Source: JABMQB01 sp963666575
Lineage (GTDB): Bacteria; Bacteroidota; Bacteroidia; Bacteroidales; Prolixibacteraceae
Assembly (NCBI GenBank): GCA_963666575.2
Contig: CAXXYG010000012.1
Location: forward strand, 248,001 to 312,000
Direction of reading: 5' to 3'
Length of the DNA stretch: 64,000 nucleotides
Both the position numbers and the translations under genes were made by a program. Positions within the stretch are counted from its first letter, which is position 1; every line of letters starts with the position of its first letter. The notes beneath the pieces were generated by a model. It worked only from the letters and a program-made list of their open reading frames with translations, was not told where the DNA came from and did not search any database. Of the stretch, positions 58,031 through 64,000 are shown piece by piece.

Positions 58031-58324
58031 ATGAAGGAATTATTACTTTTCTTTTTTATTGTTTTAACAACAAGTGTTTCGGCACAAATGTCGCTCACCG
58101 AAGATGAACAACTGAATAAAAATCTGTTGGAAACCGGCCTTCTTCACAGGCCTTTGCCTCTCGACACAACAAAGTCGTTCGAAGCATATGGATTAAAAAA
58201 GAAAGTTTTATATTCCAGACAGTTAAGTGAACTGGAAGATAACAGCGGATGGTCACATTCAGGCTTGGCGGTATTTCGTTTACATCCGAAAGAAGTATTG
58301 CCGGAACAGGAAGTTTGCGGCTAA
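58031..58324 (+). pseudogene. Broken GH9 gene, N-terminal fragment
   Basis: Codes for a signal peptide (LLLFFFIVLTTSVSAQ) and the start of an N-terminal sandwich domain. After DNSGWSHSG the frame is lost and ends at 58324. The expected continuation LGGISFTSERSIAGTGSLRL is in another frame, so one base is missing near 58262-58265. Part 1 of a three-piece gene. Confidence 0.75.
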
Positions 58325-58800
58325 AATTACCTACTTCAATGAATAAATGGCCCGAAGGTGCTCCGTCTGATGGCGATTATTCCAACTATGGTGGTTCAAT
58401 TGCTTCGTTTAAAGTAAATGACGAAAACTGGGAAAAATACAACCGTATTCTCTTTTACATTTATCCCGATTGTGAAGGAACTCGAAATGTCCATCTTAAC
58501 TTATACTATAAGAATGACGGAAAAATTAAAATTCCGGATGAATACCACCGTGAAGGAACACACGAAATAAACCTGATCAACCGCCAGTGGAACAAATGTT
58601 TTATTGAGATAAGTGAGTTGCCACGCGATAAAATGGTTGAGATTTCATTTGGCGTGCCGGCTTTTGGGAAAGACCGCACTACCGGCGATAGTCTTCAGTT
58701 CGATATTGATGGAATTGAATTACAACAAATTGAAGATCCGGAGATTGTTAGTGGATGGAAACCTGCCAAAAACAGAATTGTTTATTCAACATCGGGTTAA
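58249..58800 (+). pseudogene. Broken GH9 gene, middle fragment
   Basis: Carries the N-terminal sugar-binding-like sandwich (GTGSLRLKLPTSM, WEKYNRILFYIYPD, DEYHREGTHEINLINRQWNKCFIEI, FDIDGIELQQIEDPE). It runs in the same frame as the catalytic part but is cut from it by an in-frame TAA at 58798-58800, where the context IVYSTSG-stop-SRQSSKTAIV suggests a former Tyr codon. Part 2 of the broken gene; the real coding begins near 58265. Confidence 0.75.
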
Positions 58801-58866
58801 AGCAGACAAAGTTCAAAAACAGCCATTGTTACAGTCGATAAAACACAACATAATGGTTTATTCCAG

Positions 58867-60495
58867 TTGATGGATAGTGAAACAAAACAACCTGTTTTTT
58901 CAGGTGAAGTAAAAGAAGCTGATTATTCCATTGGCCGGTTTCAAACCATCAATTTTTCAGAATTTAACAAACCAGGGAAGTATTTCCTGAAATTAGGCGA
59001 TGTTGTTACGGCCGGTTTTAATATTGGCCCCAACATTTGGGAAAACTCGGCCTGGAGGGTATTAAATTTTATTTTCTGTGAACGCTGTGGAATGCCTGTG
59101 GCTGAGAAACATGGAAGTTGCCATGGCGATATTATTGCCAGTCATAACGGAATTAAATTAGCCTATTCGGGAGGCTGGCACGATGCCGGCGATTTATCGC
59201 AGCAAACCCTGCAAACCGGCGATGTGGTTTATGCATTGCTCGAAATGGCTAACAAAACAAAAAATTCCAATAAACAACTGTTACTGCGTTTGTTGGAAGA
59301 AGCAGAGTGGGGGCTCGATTTTATTTTAAAATGCCGTTTTGGCGATGGTTACCGTGCGAGTAGCGCCGGAATTGTGATCTGGACTGATGGTTTAATAGGC
59401 AATTTGGACGACATGAAAGCCCGCGTTCATAAAGGACCTTTTGATAATTTTTTGTTTTCAGGGATTGAAGCCTATGCGGCTTTGTCGATGGATAAAGATC
59501 CAATGTTTCGCGAAAAATTAACAAGAATTGCCAAAGAAGATTTTGATTTTGCGTTGGAACGTTTTGCCGAAGTGGGGTATAATGAATTTCCTATTTTCTG
59601 GGAACACAGTTATAATACATCCGAAAGCCAGTTTATGGCAACAGCATCGTGGGCAGCAAGTGTGTTGTTTCAGCTTACCAACAATAAATATTACGCCGAT
59701 AAAGCCGTCGAATTGATCAATTATACGTTGGATTGCCAACGTACAAAGCCTTTACAGGATAAAAATCAAACTAAAGGTTTTTTCTACCGCGATAAAAGTA
59801 AAAAAGTAATTGTTCATTTTAACCATCAGTCGCGCGAGCAGGTTTATATGCAAGCACTTACCTTACTTTGTCAAACTCAACCCAATCATAAAAACTTTAA
59901 AACCTGGGAGAATTCCATACGAATGTATGGTGATTACCTGAAAAGTTGCATGGAATATACTGCACCTTATGGATTGGTTCCTAATGGGATTTATAACATA
60001 AATGAGGCTAAAGATTCGGCCAGTTTTTATGCTCAGCATCTTTTCCCGGGAGAAAATGCAAAAGATGATTATTTAAAACAATTACACAATGGTGTTAAAC
60101 TGGATGAAGAACATTATCTAAAACGATTTCCGGTTTGGTTTTCATTCAGAGGGAATGCCGCAATGCACCTTGCAATGGGTAAATCTGCTGCTTTGTGTGG
60201 GCATTTTCTGAATGATCAAAAATTAATGGATATTGGTGAAGAACAATTGTATTGGATGGTTGGTAAAAATCCATTTGGGCAGTCGTTGGTGTATGGCGAG
60301 GGCGATAATTATGCGCAACAATATTGCCCGCTTCCGGGTGAAATGGTGGGAGAAATTCCGGTAGGTATTCAAACCCGCGAAAACGAAGATGTTCCTTATT
60401 GGCCGCAGGCAAACAATGCCACATACAAAGAAGTTTGGATGACTTCTGCCGGTAAATGGCTCACTTTGGTTTCAGAATTTTATTCCAACAAATAA
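58867..60495 (+). pseudogene. Broken GH9 gene, Ig-like and catalytic fragment
   Basis: Same frame as the middle piece; coding sense resumes right after the stop at 58801. It holds the cellulase Ig-like domain (FSEFNKPGKYFLKLGD) and a GH9 (alpha/alpha)6 barrel: catalytic Asp pair in GGWHDAGDLSQQT, the late MVGKNPFGQSLVYG, and the acid Glu in TYKEVWMTSAGKW. GH9 enzymes are inverting endo- or exo-beta-glucanases, and some cut glucosamine or mixed-linkage chains. With no signal peptide of its own this piece would stay in the cytosol if translated alone. The joined protein would be about 820 residues. Confidence 0.82.
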
Positions 60496-60511
60496 TATTA
60501 ATTTTTTAATT

Positions 60512-61468
60512 ATGATTGATAAATCAACCTATTTAGCACTCGATTTTGGTGGTACAAAATTGCTGATTGGCGAACTTAATACCAAAGGCGAAGTACTCAA
60601 TTTCAAGCGGTATATTACCGGTTATGTCGATCAGTTGGAGGCATTGGAAATTATCAAACAGTCGGTTGATGATTATATTTCTACCGTGGGCTGGGCAACC
60701 GAAAAAAAACCTGTTGCGATAGGCATTGGTGTAATTGGGAGGGTGGATAATGCCAATGGAATTTGGTTTCAGATGGACCCAAAAAGAAACCATCCATTGG
60801 TGCTACCAAATTATTTGACTGAGAAGTTTGGTTTGCCCTGTTTTATCGATAACGATGTAAAAAGTGCAGCTAAGGCTGAAAAATTAATGGGACACGGGAA
60901 ATATTCCGACAACTTCATTTTTTTGAACATTGGAACCGGCATTGCCGCTGGAATTGTGGTAAACGGGCAGGTTGTCAGGGGTAGCCATTGCAATGCCGGA
61001 GAAGTAGGCCACACAAGTGTTGGTGTAAGTACTGGAATTGTTTGTGGATGTGGAAGAAAAGACTGTGTTGAATTGATTGGTGCCGGCATTGGATTTGATA
61101 AAACAGCCAGGCTTTTTCAGCAGAAGTATTCTACCAAATTATCCATTTTGGATGAAACCATACCTGTTAATGTAAAGGAGGTTTACAAATTGTATCACGA
61201 AGGAGATGAATTGTGTCAAAAACTTGTTGAATTGGCTTCGGAAGCGTTGGCAAATCTGATTATGAACCTTGTGAGAGGAACCGATCCCGACACAGTCATT
61301 TTGGGTGGAGGAATTGTTTCCGACGGATTTATGTATGAACAAATTCTGAAAAAATTAAATCCCACAACCATCCGGTTTGTTTCGAATGGAGTGGTTTTGA
61401 CTAATCTCGATCCAAATAAAATAGGATTGATTGGTGCCGGAGCGGTGGCTATGAATATTATGAGTTAA
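60512..61468 (+). CDS. ROK-family sugar kinase
   Basis: A 318-residue cytosolic kinase. ATP-binding start YLALDFGGTKLLIGEL; catalytic Asp in FIDNDVKSAAKAE; NIGTGIAAGIV; zinc site GEVGHTSV ... CGCGRKDCVE; and the late GTDPDTVILGGGIVSDGF. ROK members phosphorylate glucose, N-acetylglucosamine, N-acetylmannosamine or fructose. Its place before a NagB/AgaI-like gene (46 bases apart) makes an amino sugar or its N-acetyl form the best substrate guess. It lacks the DNA-binding domain of ROK repressors. Confidence 0.9.
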   Translation: MIDKSTYLALDFGGTKLLIGELNTKGEVLNFKRYITGYVDQLEALEIIKQSVDDYISTVGWATEKKPVAIGIGVIGRVDNANGIWFQMDPKRNHPLVLPNYLTEKFGLPCFIDNDVKSAAKAEKLMGHGKYSDNFIFLNIGTGIAAGIVVNGQVVRGSHCNAGEVGHTSVGVSTGIVCGCGRKDCVELIGAGIGFDKTARLFQQKYSTKLSILDETIPVNVKEVYKLYHEGDELCQKLVELASEALANLIMNLVRGTDPDTVILGGGIVSDGFMYEQILKKLNPTTIRFVSNGVVLTNLDPNKIGLIGAGAVAMNIMS

Positions 61469-61514
61469 TAAAGGATATCAAAAAAAAATAAATTTCAAAA
61501 TAAAAAAAATTACG

Positions 61515-62249
61515 ATGAAAATTACCATTACAAAGGACGAAGCAGAGTTTGACAGGGTGGCTGCGTGGAAAATAATCACCGAAATGTTGGCAAATCCTAA
61601 AGCCGTAATTGGTTTATCAACCGGGCAAACTACCAAAAATATGCATGCTATTGTCAGCGAGATTTTTAAATTGTATCCTTTTGATGTTTCAGATATTACT
61701 CTTTTTAATGTAGATGAATTAACAAACCTTTCGCGCGAGTACAAAGGCAGTTGTTATACCATGATTAAAGATCAGATTGCCGGGCCATTGGGCATTAAGG
61801 AGGAAAATTTTATAATGCCTCCTACTATTTCCGACGATTTTGAAAAAGAATGCCGCATTTTTCAGCAAGAATTAGAGAAAAGGGGAGGAGCCGACCTGCA
61901 AATGTTGGGTTTGGGAATGAATGGGCACATTGGAATTAACCAGCCGGGAACACCTTTTGAGAGCGAAACATGGGTTTCGCCAATGGATCCCGATTTTGAA
62001 AAACGGGTGCGCGAAGAAACCAATACACCTGCCGACCATAAATTGGGCGGACTAACACTTGGCATCAAAAATATTATGCATACCCGCAAAATTGTATTAA
62101 TTGCCAAAGGGAAACAAAAAGCTGAAATGGTGGCGAAAATGTTGGAAGGGCCTGTTACAACCGATATACCGGCTTCGGTTTTACAATTGCATCCCAATTG
62201 TGAATTCCTTCTGGATGCCGATGCTGCATCGTATTTAAAAAATAAATAA
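61515..62249 (+). CDS. NagB/AgaI-like amino-sugar-6-phosphate isomerase/deaminase
   Basis: A 244-residue cytosolic protein of the glucosamine-6-phosphate isomerase/6-phosphogluconolactonase fold. It has the phosphate loop GLSTGQTT and Asp67 in LFNVDEL (E. coli NagB D72). The key loop reads LGLGMNGHIGINQPG: His138 is kept (H143), but Asn136 replaces NagB D141 and Gln143 replaces E148. The MNGHxGxN pattern is closer to galactosamine-6-phosphate isomerase (AgaI type) than to NagB, so GalN-6-P may be the substrate. Products would be a ketose-6-phosphate and ammonia. It follows the ROK kinase and precedes a permease, completing an import route. Confidence 0.8.
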   Translation: MKITITKDEAEFDRVAAWKIITEMLANPKAVIGLSTGQTTKNMHAIVSEIFKLYPFDVSDITLFNVDELTNLSREYKGSCYTMIKDQIAGPLGIKEENFIMPPTISDDFEKECRIFQQELEKRGGADLQMLGLGMNGHIGINQPGTPFESETWVSPMDPDFEKRVREETNTPADHKLGGLTLGIKNIMHTRKIVLIAKGKQKAEMVAKMLEGPVTTDIPASVLQLHPNCEFLLDADAASYLKNK

Positions 62250-62294
62250 TTTTCAAATTCCATCTCACCTAAACTAACTTAAACTAACCAAAAC

Positions 62295-63617
62295 GTGAAA
62301 CAACTTGAAAAACAAACCAGCTACCTTGGCCCTTTTATCTCCTTAGTATTTTTATTTTTTGTGGTAGGATTTTTAACCACTGCCAATGGTCAATTCCAGG
62401 GGCCGTTACGTGAAGCATTTTTAAAAGGTGCGGGCAACTTAAAAAATACATTCACCACCCTGATTACATTTGCCTGGTTTTTAGCCTATCCATTAACCGG
62501 CGGAATTGGTTCGGCCTGGATTAATAAATACGGCTACAAAAGTACGTTAATTCGTGCTTCAGTAGTAATGATTATTGGTTTGGGGGCTTTCTTTTTGTCC
62601 TCGTGGTTTACCGTAACATTTCCCGATTCGCATGTTAAAATAGCCTCTGCTATTGTGCCTTCCGGATTTTTTATCTTTTTAATAGGTTCATTTATTGTAG
62701 GCGCTTCCTCCACCATTCTTCAGGTAGTGATTAATCCTTATCTAAGTGCCAGTTATGTAAAAGGCACACAGGCCATTCAACGTCTGGCAATTGGCGGGAC
62801 AACCAATTCTATTGGAACGACCATCGCACCTTTTTTTGTGACAGGAATTGTTTTTGGTGGACTGGCTATGGAAAACATCCAGGTCAGTCAACTGATGGTA
62901 CCATTTTTATCATTGATGGGAGTAATGGGTATTGTGGTTCTGATTTTGTTTAAATTATCGATGCCTGATATTCCATCCACAAAAACTGAAGCCGGCGAAA
63001 AACTGGAAAAAAGTATCTGGTCATTCAGCCATTTGAAGCTGGGGGTGGTTGCTGTGTTTTTTTATGTGGGGGCTGAGGTCTGTATCGGGAATAATATCAA
63101 TTTATACGTTATGGAACTCGAAAAAATCAGAGGCCCGTTTTCTTTTTTCGGGAACACTTCACTGACTTTGTTTGGGATCAATTTTGCCATTCCTGCATTA
63201 GCAGCAACTCTTTATTGGGGAGGTGTACTTATTGGTCGATTGGTAGGCAGCTCACTTAGCAAAGTAACACCCAAAGTGCAACTTTTAACAACCTCCACTT
63301 CGGCTTTAATTTTGGTTTCGTTGGCAATTATTCTCGATAACACGTGGGTATTGGTAGGAGTTGGTTTATTTCATTCAATTATGTGGGGCGCTATTTATAC
63401 TTTGTCGATTGCCGGATTGGGGAAATACACATCAAAAGCATCGGGAGTTTTTATGATTGGCGTATTTGGTGGAGCTGTGCTTCCGTTATTGCAGGGAGTA
63501 ATTGCCGATTCGCTCCATAGTTGGCGCTGGACCTGGTTTATCGTCCTTGGTGCCGAATTGTTTATCCTTTATTTTGCCCTTGTTGGTTCGAAGGTAAAAC
63601 AAAAAGTTGTAGTGTAG
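62295..63617 (+). CDS. FHS-family (MFS) sugar permease
   Basis: A 440-residue membrane protein with about 12 helices. It begins with GTG at 62295, as no early ATG exists. Family features: VVGFLTTANGQFQGPLREAF, TFAWFLAYPLTGG, GASSTILQVVINPYLSASY, RLAIGGTTNSIGTTIAPFFV, and the late SIAGLGKYTSKASG. The two acids needed in E. coli FucP are not kept (GQ in place of the first Asp region, Gln in ILQVVINPY in place of Glu), so its sugar and coupling differ from the fucP-like gene in this window. Next to ROK and the NagB/AgaI-like gene it probably imports an amino sugar. Confidence 0.82.
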   Translation: MKQLEKQTSYLGPFISLVFLFFVVGFLTTANGQFQGPLREAFLKGAGNLKNTFTTLITFAWFLAYPLTGGIGSAWINKYGYKSTLIRASVVMIIGLGAFFLSSWFTVTFPDSHVKIASAIVPSGFFIFLIGSFIVGASSTILQVVINPYLSASYVKGTQAIQRLAIGGTTNSIGTTIAPFFVTGIVFGGLAMENIQVSQLMVPFLSLMGVMGIVVLILFKLSMPDIPSTKTEAGEKLEKSIWSFSHLKLGVVAVFFYVGAEVCIGNNINLYVMELEKIRGPFSFFGNTSLTLFGINFAIPALAATLYWGGVLIGRLVGSSLSKVTPKVQLLTTSTSALILVSLAIILDNTWVLVGVGLFHSIMWGAIYTLSIAGLGKYTSKASGVFMIGVFGGAVLPLLQGVIADSLHSWRWTWFIVLGAELFILYFALVGSKVKQKVVV

Positions 63618-63647
63618 AAAAGGTATAATTTCTTCAAAAAAGTTACT

Positions 63648-64000
63648 ATGAAAGTTTTTATTTGCCTGTTTTTTATGATTGGAATTGGAATCAATGTTCA
63701 GGCTCAATTTGAAATAAGTTCATCCCGATTGTGGGAAAATTATCCTCCGGAAATACAAAAGCCGGGTTTTTGGTTGTTTCAAACTGATACGGTTCAAATG
63801 GATGACGATGCCGCTTTTGAAGAGGTTCTGCTTTTTAGTTCTGATAATGGCCATTACCCTTATTTCGACCTGTTTAAAAGGTATTATGTTATTCTTGATA
63901 ATTATTCAAAAACAATTCAATACAGTTCAGAAATAACAATTTCTACCAAAAGAGACTTAAAACTGGAGGACCGGAATAAAGACGGAAAATTTGAATTGTA
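63648..64000 (+). CDS. Secreted protein of unknown function (3' end missing)
   Basis: An ATG 30 bases after the permease stop opens a frame that runs to the window edge without a stop (117 codons). It begins with a signal peptide (FICLFFMIGIGINVQA, then QFEIS). The mature part is rich in aspartate and aromatics (LWENYPPEIQKPGFW, MDDDAAFEEVLLF, YYVILDNYSKTI, LEDRNKDGKFEL). The last stretch looks like a calcium-type or EF-like DxDxD loop, as seen in repeat domains of secreted proteins. I do not recognise the family. Confidence 0.7.
   Translation, partial: MKVFICLFFMIGIGINVQAQFEISSSRLWENYPPEIQKPGFWLFQTDTVQMDDDAAFEEVLLFSSDNGHYPYFDLFKRYYVILDNYSKTIQYSSEITISTKRDLKLEDRNKDGKFEL

Overview
This window is a carbohydrate-degradation region from a Bacteroidota chromosome. 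The evidence is a SusC/SusD pair with an ECF sigma/FecR switch, a type IX secretion C-terminal signal, many Sec and lipoprotein signals on glycoside hydrolases, TAnnTTTG-like promoter boxes, AT-rich spacers and a G+C content that looks to be in the upper 30s by eye. A GH50 agarase-like enzyme, GH95, GH43 and amino-sugar genes fit a marine or sediment polysaccharide degrader, perhaps of the Marinilabiliales type. The lineage is inference.

Layout. (1) 1-9550: three GH43 paralogues, with a ceramidase-like protein, an unrecognised lipoprotein and a membrane-spanning transcription regulator (LamG/kelch sensor, one membrane helix, SARP-like DNA-binding domain) between them. (2) 8555-19484: one long operon of GH43, a secreted Gfo/Idh/MocA protein, an SGNH + alpha/beta hydrolase fusion, two GH71/99-like proteins, a GH95 fucosidase split by a frameshift, and GH92. 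It ends in a strong terminator. (3) 19737-26340: genes that look core or housekeeping (fused E1 dehydrogenase, YCF48-like lipoprotein, FtsX-type permease, DUF1284-like protein). (4) 26623-34203: a LacI regulator with a likely self-operator, then GH172, a DUF6786-like lipoprotein, a FucP-type symporter and GH116. (5) 39058-34412, minus strand: STAS-like protein, hybrid histidine kinase and a GH2 enzyme of the exo-beta-glucosaminidase type. (6) 39601-45818: endonuclease-fold protein, PIG-L deacetylase, two ThuA-like proteins, a heparan-glucosaminide acetyltransferase-like membrane protein and a GH20-like protein. (7) 45950-63617: the classical PUL of ECF sigma, FecR, SusC, SusD, GH50-like (frameshifted), beta-helix/SMP-30 fusion, GH9 (frameshift plus stop), ROK kinase, NagB/AgaI-like enzyme and sugar permease. 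A further secreted protein runs off the right edge.

How it may work together. SusCD would bring in oligosaccharides. Periplasmic and surface hydrolases would trim neutral, fucosylated and amino-sugar units. Two FHS-family permeases would import monosaccharides. The ROK kinase and NagB/AgaI-like enzyme would feed amino sugars to glycolysis. Several regulators are present: ECF sigma/anti-sigma, LacI, a hybrid kinase and the membrane SARP-like protein.

Most notable: an orphan minus-strand terminator between fecR and susC that suggests an antisense small RNA over the susC leader; the membrane-tethered SARP-like regulator; a possible new glycoside hydrolase lipoprotein; and four reading-frame lesions, all in three large hydrolases. 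No tRNA, rRNA, CRISPR array or insertion sequence was recognised.
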